This document shows, one piece after another, positions 23,365 through 31,417 of a DNA stretch of 64,000 bases. Within the stretch, counting starts at the first letter, position 1, and each line of letters begins with the position of its first letter. This DNA comes from Cytophagales bacterium (GTDB taxonomy: Bacteria > Bacteroidota > Bacteroidia > Cytophagales > Spirosomataceae), in contig JAAFKE010000007.1 of the NCBI GenBank assembly GCA_013298215.1, positions 1 through 64,000 of the forward strand, given 5' to 3'. The position numbers and the translations under genes are program-made. The notes beneath the pieces are model-generated. The model saw nothing but the letters and a program-made list of their open reading frames with translations. It had not been told where the DNA came from and did not search any database.

Positions 23365-25296
23365 ATGTCGATCCACGAAATTCTTAAAAAATACTGGCAC
23401 TACGATACTTTCCGCCCCGCGCAAGAAGACATCATAAACGCAGCACTGGCCCGCCGCGACACCCTCGTGCTCCTACCCACGGGCGGTGGCAAGTCGCTGT
23501 GTTTCCAAGTGCCAGCGTTGGTGTTAGAGGGCCTGTGCGTGGTCATTACGCCGCTGGTGGCTTTGATGAAAGACCAAGTGGAGCAGCTCAAACGGCGCGG
23601 TATTTCGGCGGTGGGTATTCACGCAGGAATGCACCACCGCGAGATCGACTCGGTGCTCGATAATTGCATTTATGGCCACACCAAGTTTCTGTATTTGTCG
23701 CCCGAGCGCTTGCGGTCGGAGTTGCTGCTGGTTAGAGTCAAACAAATGAAAATTTGTATGCTGGCCGTCGATGAGGCACACTGCGTTTCGCAGTGGGGCC
23801 ACGATTTTAGGCCGTCCTACGCCCAAATTGCCGAGTTTCATGATTTCATAAACCACCAAACCCCCGCCCAACGCGTGCCTTTGATGGCCCTCACGGCCTC
23901 GGCCACCCGCGCGGTTCGGGCCGACATTGAGCAGCAATTGGCCATGCAGGCCGTAGCGATTTTTCAGCAAACGTTCGGGCGCGCAAACCTATCGTACTCG
24001 GCTTTTTTGGACGAAAACAAACCCGCGCGTTTGCTGCGCATTTTGCAAAATGTGGCGGGTTCGGCGGTGGTGTACGCCCGAAGTCGCCGCCGAACCAAAG
24101 AGCTGTCGGACTGGTTGAACCGCGCGGGCGTGGTAGCAAATTTCTACCACGCTGGCCTGACGGCCAAAGAACGGTCGGCCAGGCAAGACGCTTGGGTGCA
24201 AAACCGCGTGCGCGTAATGGTGGCCACCAACGCATTCGGCATGGGGATCGACAAACCCGACGTTCGGGTGGTGGTGCACATAGACCTGCCCGAAAACCTG
24301 GAAGCATACTACCAAGAAGCGGGCCGCGCTGGCCGCGACGGGCACCGAGCCTACGCCGTGGCTTTGTACACCAAGGCCGATCTGCTCGATTTGCAACAAA
24401 ACGTACTCCAAAAATACCCGCCCGTCGAGCTACTTCGGCGGGTGTACCAGGCACTGGCCAATTATTTTAAACTTCCCGTGGGCGGCGGCGAGTTGGTTAG
24501 TTTTGATTTTGACCTTGCCGAGTTTTGCCATTATTTCAACCTGCCCCTCAACGAGACCCACTACGCCCTAAAACGCTTGGAGGCCGAGGGCTTTATGCAA
24601 CTTTCGGACAGTTTCGATGCGCCCTCAAAAATGGTTATTTTGGTAGATAACCGCCAACTGTACGATTTTCAATTGAAAAACCCGAAGTATGACGTTTTTT
24701 TGAAATTAATCCTGCGCATTTACGGGGGCGAACTTTTTACGAATTTTACCAACATTTCGGAGTCTCAGATCGGCAAGTCTTTTTACTGCTCCGCCGCCGA
24801 GGTGGGTCAACTGTTGCAATTTTTGCACCAAAGCAAGGTGGTTTTTTACGATCCACAAAAAACAAAACCGCAGCTCACCTACCTCACCCCGCGCTACGAC
24901 GCTGGTTTTTTGCCCATCAATGTTTTTGGAATGGAACAAAAAAAAGAACGGGAGCTGTTCAAAATGCGGGCGGTGAGCCAGTATGTGCAGCACCAGACGC
25001 GCTGCCGAACCCAACTTATTTTGGCTTATTTTGATGAAAATACCGACGGCGAGTGCGGCGTTTGCGACAATTGCCGCGCCAAAAATCGGGCAGATGCGCC
25101 CAACAAGCAGGCCGACCTGATCCAGGCGGAGATACTTAAAGAGCTTCAAATTCAGGCACTTAGCCCCAGTGCGCTCGCCGAAAAACTGCCGCAGTTTGTT
25201 CTCGAGGCGGTTGTGATGGAACTAAAAAACCTGCTCACCACCCAGCGCGTAGCCTACAACGAATGGGGTTTGTTGCGCCCAAACCCTACAACTTAA
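23365..25296 (+). CDS. recQ: RecQ-type ATP-dependent DNA helicase
   Basis: The start at ATG 23365 gives 643 residues; a TTG two codons upstream is less likely. Helicase motifs are complete: FRPAQEDII (Q-like motif 0), TGGGKS (about 39-44), DEAH (about 136-139), LTASAT, and the second RecA domain with NAFGMGIDKPDVR and YYQEAGRAGRDG. A zinc-binding part of the RQC region (CRTQLILAYFDE, then CGVCDNC) and a winged-helix tail follow; no HRDC domain is apparent. It unwinds DNA 3' to 5' in recombination and fork repair. It converges on the MutS-like gene, overlapping by 11 bases. Bacteroidota carry several RecQ paralogues, so this may not be the main one. Confidence 0.92.
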   Translation: MSIHEILKKYWHYDTFRPAQEDIINAALARRDTLVLLPTGGGKSLCFQVPALVLEGLCVVITPLVALMKDQVEQLKRRGISAVGIHAGMHHREIDSVLDNCIYGHTKFLYLSPERLRSELLLVRVKQMKICMLAVDEAHCVSQWGHDFRPSYAQIAEFHDFINHQTPAQRVPLMALTASATRAVRADIEQQLAMQAVAIFQQTFGRANLSYSAFLDENKPARLLRILQNVAGSAVVYARSRRRTKELSDWLNRAGVVANFYHAGLTAKERSARQDAWVQNRVRVMVATNAFGMGIDKPDVRVVVHIDLPENLEAYYQEAGRAGRDGHRAYAVALYTKADLLDLQQNVLQKYPPVELLRRVYQALANYFKLPVGGGELVSFDFDLAEFCHYFNLPLNETHYALKRLEAEGFMQLSDSFDAPSKMVILVDNRQLYDFQLKNPKYDVFLKLILRIYGGELFTNFTNISESQIGKSFYCSAAEVGQLLQFLHQSKVVFYDPQKTKPQLTYLTPRYDAGFLPINVFGMEQKKERELFKMRAVSQYVQHQTRCRTQLILAYFDENTDGECGVCDNCRAKNRADAPNKQADLIQAEILKELQIQALSPSALAEKLPQFVLEAVVMELKNLLTTQRVAYNEWGLLRPNPTT

Positions 25297-27076
25297 TGCC
25301 TAAAGCCCGCATCAGTTGGCTGGCGTTGAAACTCCTACAAATACCGTCTTGCAGCAAATAATCGAAGATCAATTCCCCGTCTTTTACGTCGGAGTGTACG
25401 TGGTAGTTTTTGACAAAAGGGTGGGTGTCGCCAAGTGCGCCCAGTTCAATGTCGTGGGTAGACACAAAACCCGATGCGTTGAGGTCGTGCAGTTGCAAAA
25501 TGAGCGCGCGTGCACCGTTGTGGCGGTCGGCGGAGTTGGTTCCTTTCAGGATTTCGTCCAGAAAATACAAAATAGTGTCGCCGGGTGTTTCTGATAATTC
25601 GAGCAGCGTTTTTAGGCGTTTAAGTTCGGCATAAAACGACGACGTGTTCTCTTCGAGCGAGTCTTGGGTTCGCATACTGGTAAACAACCGCAGGGGCGCG
25701 CACCTAAAACTACGCGCACAAACCACCGCTCCCATCTGCGCCAAAACCAAGTTGAGGGCCACCGTTCGCAGAAAAGTGCTTTTTCCCGCCATATTTGCCC
25801 CAGTTATGAGCCCGGTCTGGCCCACGCCCGCCATGTTGAAATCGTTGGCAACGCGCTTTTGCGCGCCAATGAGCGGATGCCCCACTTGGGTGAGGTCGAT
25901 CTCGAAATTTCCAAGCGTTATTTGGGGGACGATAAAATCGGGGCTGGCCAGCGCAAAACCTGCCAAACTGTTGATGCCCTCGGCCTCGGCGAGGGCGTTG
26001 AGCCACGCGCCCAGGGCGTGGCGGTGGTTTTGTTTCCAGGTTTCTAATTGGCTCAGGGCGTGTAAATCCCAGAGCAGCGGAATGCCAAAGACGAGCGCAA
26101 AGTACGGATTGAGCCTAAAACTAAGGTTGTCGGTGATGGTTTTTAGTTGGGCAATGGCCGCCGATGCCGATGCCCCGTCGCTCCGCAGCAGCCAGCGCAG
26201 GTGTTTCAGTTTGGTGCTTTTGAAGTCGGAGTTTTCAACCTGTTTTGCCAACTCGGCAATGCCACTGAGCGTACCGACGATGGGAGTGGTTTTTTCGGAA
26301 ACGTATTTGGCATAGTTACTCGTGCGGCTGGTTATGTACAAACTAACCAGATACAAACCCACGGGAACGGCCAAAACGACGTAACCAAAAAACGCCAAAA
26401 CGACGCTGCAAATGGTGCAAGCGGGTAGCAACCAACGCCATTTCTGCCACTGCACTACGCGGGCATCGGCGGGTTCGTTGATCCAATGGTGCAAAAAAAC
26501 CGTGGGTTGCTCAATGGCTGGGTGGGCCAGCGCGGTGGCTTGGAGGTCTTGCTGCCAATCTATTTTGTTTTTTAATTCTTCAACGGCCTCCTGGCGGAGG
26601 TGGATCTCGTCTACATCGGCGGGGTACAGCAACCAATTTGCCAATTTTTGCGCGCCCTGTTGGGTGTGCGTTCGGTTGAGGAGGCGGTATATGGCGTGCT
26701 TTCCGAAGAGGTCTAAATCGGTGCAGTAGGGGTGGGCCACTGGCACAAACTCCAGGCCAGTTTCGGGGCGCAAAAAAACCAGATCGGTGCGGGCGGCTTC
26801 GTCTTTGTTCACAAAAACCAAGTTCTTGTACCGTTCAAGCCGCTTTTTTACGGCCAGGTGCTTTCTTAACAAAACCACAAAACCCAAAACGCCCGCGCCC
26901 AACGCTGCCCAGCCCCAAGCCGTCTGGCTGTTTTTAAACAAAACGTAGGCGAGAAGGATAGTCATAAAAAACCAAACCAACCGCCCCGTTGCCCACCAAT
27001 TGTAGGTGCGCTGCGCGCGGTTTTGGTCGTTTTCAAAGTGAGCCGCGCGGCTTTGGTACGTATTCAGTGGCAACAT
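25286..27076 (-). CDS. MutS-family ATPase with N-terminal membrane segments
   Basis: The 596-residue protein has hydrophobic segments at about 31-50 and 55-72 and again at about 216-250, then MutS core (lever) and ATPase domains. Walker A is GANMAGKST (426-434), followed by MRTQDSLEENTSSFYAELKR, Walker B ILYFLDEILKGTNS and the STHD switch. It lacks the mismatch-recognition (Phe-x-Glu) domain, so it is not canonical MutS; it belongs to a short MutS-like group common in Bacteroidota whose role is unknown. Its start shares one base with the stop of the preceding barrel protein gene (TAATG), so they are co-translated. Confidence 0.85.
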   Translation of the reverse strand: MLPLNTYQSRAAHFENDQNRAQRTYNWWATGRLVWFFMTILLAYVLFKNSQTAWGWAALGAGVLGFVVLLRKHLAVKKRLERYKNLVFVNKDEAARTDLVFLRPETGLEFVPVAHPYCTDLDLFGKHAIYRLLNRTHTQQGAQKLANWLLYPADVDEIHLRQEAVEELKNKIDWQQDLQATALAHPAIEQPTVFLHHWINEPADARVVQWQKWRWLLPACTICSVVLAFFGYVVLAVPVGLYLVSLYITSRTSNYAKYVSEKTTPIVGTLSGIAELAKQVENSDFKSTKLKHLRWLLRSDGASASAAIAQLKTITDNLSFRLNPYFALVFGIPLLWDLHALSQLETWKQNHRHALGAWLNALAEAEGINSLAGFALASPDFIVPQITLGNFEIDLTQVGHPLIGAQKRVANDFNMAGVGQTGLITGANMAGKSTFLRTVALNLVLAQMGAVVCARSFRCAPLRLFTSMRTQDSLEENTSSFYAELKRLKTLLELSETPGDTILYFLDEILKGTNSADRHNGARALILQLHDLNASGFVSTHDIELGALGDTHPFVKNYHVHSDVKDGELIFDYLLQDGICRSFNASQLMRALGIKL

Positions 27077-27810
27077 TAGTTATAAATCGGCAGGGTTATT
27101 GAAATGAAGGGCGTGGCTTGGCGATACCTGAAACGGTCGTTGTTGTTGGGTAGGTTTTTTTCGGCGGTGTGGTATTCGGAGGTAGAAAAGATATACCCAA
27201 ACTTGACCCCCACTTGCTGGCCCAGCCAAACGCGGGCATATACTTCGGCGTTTAGGTTGCCCAGGTTATTGTCGCCGAAGAGCCTCAAGTTTCCCAGTCC
27301 AGTGCTGGCCGTTTGCGGCGAGTTGTTCCATTTTATCGACTCGTTGGTAGCCAACGTACCAGCGCGGGTGCCCGCCAAGGCCAAACCAAATACGTCGGCA
27401 TTGGCACCAATATTAAACTTACCAACTTGCAGTTGCAAGGCCACCATAAAGTTGAGCGATGTAAGTTGGGCTTTGGGCATTTGCAGGGTGTCTATGTTGG
27501 CCCCCACCAGAGGCGCACCAATGCTACTGAGCCCTCCTTTGTTGGTAGTAAGGCGAGCCGGCGCGGTGATGAAGGGAACGTCTTGGCCCATAAACCGCGC
27601 CATTCTCACGCCCCAGCCAACCTGCAAAAGCCCCCGCTTGTCGATTTCTAAAAGCTGGGCGTAAGAAATAGCTACAACGGCATTTTTTTGTTTAACGCCA
27701 AAGCCCAGGTCCACGTGCGACATTACCTTGGACAGCCTTTGGGTTTGAGAAAATGAGGTGTTGTGCAACAGCAGTAATGCCAGTAGTGGGATTAAAAAGA
27801 TTCTTTTCAT
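27076..27810 (-). CDS. Secreted outer-membrane-like protein of unknown function
   Basis: The 244-residue product has a signal peptide (MKRIFLIPLLALLLLHNTSFSQ) and a run of alternating hydrophobic strands ending ATPFISITLPIYN, whose terminal aromatic pattern resembles outer-membrane barrels. No family was recognised. Translation is coupled to the downstream MutS-like gene by a one-base overlap. A TATCTTTG -7 box precedes it at 27836-27843. Confidence 0.6.
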   Translation of the reverse strand: MKRIFLIPLLALLLLHNTSFSQTQRLSKVMSHVDLGFGVKQKNAVVAISYAQLLEIDKRGLLQVGWGVRMARFMGQDVPFITAPARLTTNKGGLSSIGAPLVGANIDTLQMPKAQLTSLNFMVALQLQVGKFNIGANADVFGLALAGTRAGTLATNESIKWNNSPQTASTGLGNLRLFGDNNLGNLNAEVYARVWLGQQVGVKFGYIFSTSEYHTAEKNLPNNNDRFRYRQATPFISITLPIYN

Positions 27811-27835
27811 GGAGTAGATTGATATAAGTGATGAC

Positions 27836-27843
27836 CAAAGATA
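27836..27843 (-). promoter_or_regulatory. -7 box for the barrel-protein/MutS-like operon
   Basis: The minus strand reads TATCTTTG, matching TAnnTTTG, about 25 bases before the ATG at 27810. The hairpin of element copy C lies immediately upstream. Confidence 0.5.
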
Positions 27844-27848
27844 ACAAA

Positions 27849-27897
27849 AAAAGCCAGTGCGAATCGCGCTGGCTTTTCGCCCTAACCTAACCTATGA
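27849..27897 (+). repeat. A-tract/hairpin/CTAACCTATGA leader-like element, copy C
   Basis: A 29-base hairpin (27849-27877; 13-base arms AAAAGCCAGTGCG and CGCGCTGGCTTTT around AAT) is preceded by A residues and followed after nine bases by CTAACCTATGA (27887-27897). The stem sequence differs completely from copies A and B while shape, spacing and tail are kept. ATG 27894 opens a 13-codon frame (MRKNLQSLFYFDL) ending at 27935. The hairpin has T runs on both strands and could terminate either way. Confidence 0.6.
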
Positions 27898-27935
27898 GAA
27901 AAAACTTACAATCGCTGTTTTATTTTGATTTGTAA

Positions 27936-28202
27936 GGAACTGCAAAATTAGTGTAAATAAAGGTGCTATCTTAGCGTAGAACTACTTGTTTTGCTACCGT
28001 TTAATAAATTTACTGGGCTTGCGGATTTTACTTTTTTGGGTAGGTAAATATACGTGGTAGCGTTTTTAATCGGTTGATAATTAGCGCGTAATACTTTTTT
28101 GTTTTCTCACAAACAAAAAATAATTTGCTTGTAGAGAAGGTTCTGACCTACATTTAGCCTTTGTATTTAGTACTTATTTATAACCCCCAAATTTTTACTA
28201 AC
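27936..28202. other. AT-rich intergenic region
   Basis: Nothing coding is visible. TACATTTAG near 28149 and TAGCCTTTG near 28155 are imperfect -7 boxes that could serve the following gene. The rest shows no repeat or hairpin of note. Confidence 0.4.
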
Positions 28203-28598
28203 ATGAAAGACCAAGACCGTAAGTTTCCTGATTTGAAGCAAGCTGGGCAGCTCTATAGCCGAAAAGAAATAGATGGTTTTGTGAAAGACCACGACGACCC
28301 GTCGAGAACCAGCGAGGAGTTTAGCAAAGAAATATTGATGAAGCTCCTAAACCTCCCCAACTGTAGTGGCCTGCGGGTATACTACGGCAAGGCCCTCGAA
28401 ACCGAAGCCAACGGCCCCTACGAGCCGTCGCGGATGAGCGCGAAGGGTACTAAAAAAGGCAAAAGGCTGTTTTTTGTGCCGATTGATGCCAATTACCGAG
28501 AGATCGAATTTTCGCTCACCGCCGACGGCCTCAAAGATGGCGGCGATGGGCGCGGCGCGGGTAATGGAGTACCGATACCACCTTACGGAAGACCTTAA
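28203..28598 (+). CDS. Hypothetical protein, 131 residues
   Basis: The start at ATG 28203 gives MKDQDRKFPDLKQAGQLYSRKE; the upstream extension of the frame is AT-rich and has no plausible start context. The protein is hydrophilic, with SEEFSKEILMKLLNLPNCSG followed by a strand-rich region (LRVYYGKALE, KRLFFVPIDANY) and a Gly/Pro-rich end. No family was recognised. It is followed after eight bases by a seven-helix membrane protein and then a two-component pair, so it may belong to that signalling operon. Confidence 0.6.
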   Translation: MKDQDRKFPDLKQAGQLYSRKEIDGFVKDHDDPSRTSEEFSKEILMKLLNLPNCSGLRVYYGKALETEANGPYEPSRMSAKGTKKGKRLFFVPIDANYREIEFSLTADGLKDGGDGRGAGNGVPIPPYGRP

Positions 28599-28606
28599 CG
28601 AGCAAT

Positions 28607-29305
28607 ATGAATTCCAACACAGTAAAATTGTTGTGTTACCTGTCTGATTTTACGATCTTACTGCCCGTCGTTGTCTTACTCATTCGGTGGCGCTGCCTCA
28701 AAAACCTAATGAACTACATCGTTGCCTACGTGGCCGTACTGGTAGTTCGCAACGCGGTCGCTATCTTAATTGGGGAGTATTTCGACTACAAACTCAACAA
28801 TATTTTTTATTACAACCTGGCCAATGCAATCACTTTTTACGTGGTCATTGTGCTCAATTATTGGTTGGTTTTCAACGTAGCATACCGAAAACTGTTTAAG
28901 TTTTTTGGCGTTGTGTTTTCGGTATGCTGCGTAATAGATGTCTTCAACGGGTCGCTTTCTGACCTGCACACCAGCAGATGGGGGGTGTTTACGTACCCGG
29001 CCAGTGTTATTCTAATTATTCTGACGTTATTGTTTTACTTTTATGATTTTATCAAGGGAATGCGCGTGTTTCAGATCACGACGTACCCTTTTTTTTGGTT
29101 CAATGCGGGCGCACTACTTTTCTACTCGGGGAGTTCGCTGATTCATATATTAACCTCCGAAACACTTAACCAACCGCCCGACGTTGCCCTAAATTATTGG
29201 CTACTTGAGGCAGTTTTGGCTATTTTCTTCAACTGCATGATCGCGGTTTCGTTGCTATATTGTAAAAACGCAGAGCTTATAGAAGTCAAACATTCGCCAC
29301 AATAA
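28607..29305 (+). CDS. Seven-helix membrane protein linked to a two-component system
   Basis: The 232-residue protein has seven hydrophobic segments (approximately 10-30, 38-57, 65-92, 101-118, 126-147, 156-178 and 191-214) and short loops, with no signal peptide and no catalytic motif. It lies 12 bases before a histidine kinase gene whose product has only one short membrane anchor and no sensor domain. A likely reading is that this protein is the membrane sensor or signal receiver for that kinase. Its family was not recognised. Confidence 0.65.
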   Translation: MNSNTVKLLCYLSDFTILLPVVVLLIRWRCLKNLMNYIVAYVAVLVVRNAVAILIGEYFDYKLNNIFYYNLANAITFYVVIVLNYWLVFNVAYRKLFKFFGVVFSVCCVIDVFNGSLSDLHTSRWGVFTYPASVILIILTLLFYFYDFIKGMRVFQITTYPFFWFNAGALLFYSGSSLIHILTSETLNQPPDVALNYWLLEAVLAIFFNCMIAVSLLYCKNAELIEVKHSPQ

Positions 29306-29317
29306 ATACATTGACTC

Positions 29318-30109
29318 GTGGAAATATTCTTTGCTTCGTTGGCCATGGTATTTATGGCCATCTTTGTGATTGTCTTCATTATTTACTACCAGCGCAAGCA
29401 AATTCAGCAGCAGATCAACGACCGACAACGCGAAACTGAGTTCCAGCAGCAGCTTTTAGAAGTGGCCCTCCAAAGCACCGAAGCCGAACGTCGGCGCATT
29501 GCCCAAGACCTGCACGACGAAATCGGCGCGTCGCTATCGATCGTCAAATTGGGCATGGGTTCGTTGGCAAACCAATTAAATGATGCCCAACAGCGCGTCG
29601 TTTTGACCGATCTGCGTGGTGCAATGGAAGAGGCCATCTCAAACGTGAGGCGCATTAGCCGCGACCTGGTGCCTATTACCCTGGAGCGTTTTGGGCTGTC
29701 GGCGGCGCTTCAAGAATTTGCCGCCCGCAGCAACCACTCGGCGGCACTCCACATTACCTACACCCACGAGGGCCAAATGAGCCTGCGCTACAGTGCCAAA
29801 GTAGAACTGATGTTGTACAGAATTGCCCAAGAACTGGTCAATAATGCCATTAAACACGCGGAAGCTAAAAATATTCACATAAATTTTACGACATTGCCCG
29901 CCAATTCCGTTCTCGAAGTGCACGACGACGGACGCGGTTTTGTACTCAGCGAGGTTACGCGCCAAGCCAACCGTGGGCTGGGTTTGCAGGGAATTGAGGC
30001 CAGAATCAGGGTTATAAACGCCACCGTTAGCTACAACACCGCGCACGGGGCGGGCTGTAAGGCCACAATAGACGTAAAAATGGATACCTTGCCAATCACC
30101 AAACAATGA
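29318..30109 (+). CDS. Sensor histidine kinase, HisKA_3 (NarL/LytS-like partner) type
   Basis: Translation starts at GTG 29318. The 263-residue protein has one N-terminal helix (about 4-23), a coiled-coil linker and the dimerisation/phosphoacceptor helix RRIAQDLHDEIGASLS with His66. The ATPase part shows N box ELVNNAIKHA (172-181), G1 DDGRGF (203-208) and G2 GLGLQGIE (220-227). The absence of any extracellular loop means it cannot sense alone; the upstream 7TM protein may supply the input. It overlaps the response regulator by four bases (ATGA). Confidence 0.92.
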   Translation: MEIFFASLAMVFMAIFVIVFIIYYQRKQIQQQINDRQRETEFQQQLLEVALQSTEAERRRIAQDLHDEIGASLSIVKLGMGSLANQLNDAQQRVVLTDLRGAMEEAISNVRRISRDLVPITLERFGLSAALQEFAARSNHSAALHITYTHEGQMSLRYSAKVELMLYRIAQELVNNAIKHAEAKNIHINFTTLPANSVLEVHDDGRGFVLSEVTRQANRGLGLQGIEARIRVINATVSYNTAHGAGCKATIDVKMDTLPITKQ

Positions 30110-30759
30110 ACAAAATCAGAATTGCCCTGGCCGACGACCACGCACTTTTTAGGAAAGGTATGATGGCGATGCTCCAGACCATCGATGACTTTGAGATCGT
30201 TGGCGATGCTGCCAATGGCAAAGAGCTCATCAATATTATTCCCCACGTGCGGCCCGACGTGGTGCTGCTCGACCTCCAAATGCCAGTTATGGACGGCGTT
30301 CAAACGGCGGAACTCATCCACGCGCGTTTTCCTACCATAAAAATGGTTGTTGTGTCGATGCACGAAGAAGACCGTTTTATTATTCACCTCCTCGAAAAGG
30401 GAGTCCACGGATACATTCTCAAAGACAGCGACCCCGAAGAGGTAGAGAACGCCATTAGACGGGTGTTGGACGACGGTTTTTATTATTCAGACCTCGTAGC
30501 CAAGGCCATGCACCGCAAGGTTGTTACGCGCCCGGGCCAGAAACAACCGTTGCTTTTTAATAGCAAACTACAGATTTCGCAGCGCGAGTTGGAGGTGCTC
30601 CAGTTTACGTGCCAGGGGCTTTCGACCACCGAAATAGGCGAAAAAATGTTTGTTAGTCCGCGTACTGTGGAGGGGCACCGGCTGCGGTTGTTAGAAAAAA
30701 CCGAAACCAAAAACGTGGCCGCGCTTGTGGCCTACGCCTTCAAAAATGACCTGATTTAA
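30106..30759 (+). CDS. NarL/FixJ-family response regulator
   Basis: The 217-residue protein has a receiver domain with Asp10/Asp11, phosphoacceptor Asp56 (LLDLQMP) and Lys106 (YILKDS), then a LuxR-type helix-turn-helix at about 150-210 (SQRELEVLQFTCQGLSTTEI, then VSPRTVEGHR). It is phosphorylated by the kinase encoded just upstream and binds DNA as a dimer. Its targets are unknown; autoregulation of the 28.2-30.8 kb operon is possible. It ends convergent with pyrE, overlapping by four bases. Confidence 0.94.
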   Translation: MNKIRIALADDHALFRKGMMAMLQTIDDFEIVGDAANGKELINIIPHVRPDVVLLDLQMPVMDGVQTAELIHARFPTIKMVVVSMHEEDRFIIHLLEKGVHGYILKDSDPEEVENAIRRVLDDGFYYSDLVAKAMHRKVVTRPGQKQPLLFNSKLQISQRELEVLQFTCQGLSTTEIGEKMFVSPRTVEGHRLRLLEKTETKNVAALVAYAFKNDLI

Positions 30760-31385
30760 AGCATCCACTCGCTGGGGTTTTGCCGCCATTCCGACAGTTT
30801 TTGCATGGCCTCGGGCTTGATGTAATGCCGTTCGAGGGCTTCGGTGAGCAGGGCTTCGTAGTTGCTCAAACACACCAAATTAATGTTGTAGTGGGCGAAG
30901 TTTTGCGCCGCCACCTCAAAACCATACGTAAAAATAGCGGCCATGCCCAGCACCTGGCCACCCGCCTGGAGCAGCGCGTCGGCGGCTTTGAGCGAGCTAC
31001 CGCCCGTTGAGATGAGATCTTCTACCAAAACCACTTTCTGGTTTTCTGCCAGCCGTCCTTCAATTTGGTTGCCCATTCCGTGCTCTTTTGGCTTTGGCCG
31101 AACGTAGAAAAAGGGCAAATTGAGCACGTCGGCCACCAGTGCGCCCTGCGGAATACCCGCCGTGGCTACGCCTGCAATGGCCTCGGCGGCTGGAAAGTGG
31201 GTTCGGATGGTCTCAGCCAGCGCGTTTTTGATGAAGGTACGGATTTCGGGAAACGACAGCGTGACGCGGTTGTCGCAATAAATGGGCGAGTTCCAGCCAG
31301 AACTCCACTTAAAAGGGCGGTCGGGACTAAGTTTGACGGCTTGCGCGTCGAGGAGCATCGACGCCACAGTTTGGGCGGTAGTCAT
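30756..31385 (-). CDS. pyrE: Orotate phosphoribosyltransferase
   Basis: The 209-residue enzyme transfers ribose-5-phosphate from PRPP to orotate, the fifth step of pyrimidine synthesis. The PRPP-binding motif VVLVEDLISTGGSS lies at about 118-131, preceded by RPKPKEHGMGNQIEG (flexible catalytic loop) and AGVATAGIPQGAL. Length and motifs are typical of the family. It lies 32 bases downstream of a CBS-domain membrane protein gene and may be co-transcribed with it. Confidence 0.95.
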   Translation of the reverse strand: MTTAQTVASMLLDAQAVKLSPDRPFKWSSGWNSPIYCDNRVTLSFPEIRTFIKNALAETIRTHFPAAEAIAGVATAGIPQGALVADVLNLPFFYVRPKPKEHGMGNQIEGRLAENQKVVLVEDLISTGGSSLKAADALLQAGGQVLGMAAIFTYGFEVAAQNFAHYNINLVCLSNYEALLTEALERHYIKPEAMQKLSEWRQNPSEWML

Positions 31386-31417
31386 GTTGGGTGGTGTTGG
31401 GCGGAGTACGCCCTTGT

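Noticed and set aside
25700-26400. Long plus-strand frames opposite the MutS-like gene
   Set aside because: They are antisense shadows of a strongly recognised gene and show no domain of their own.
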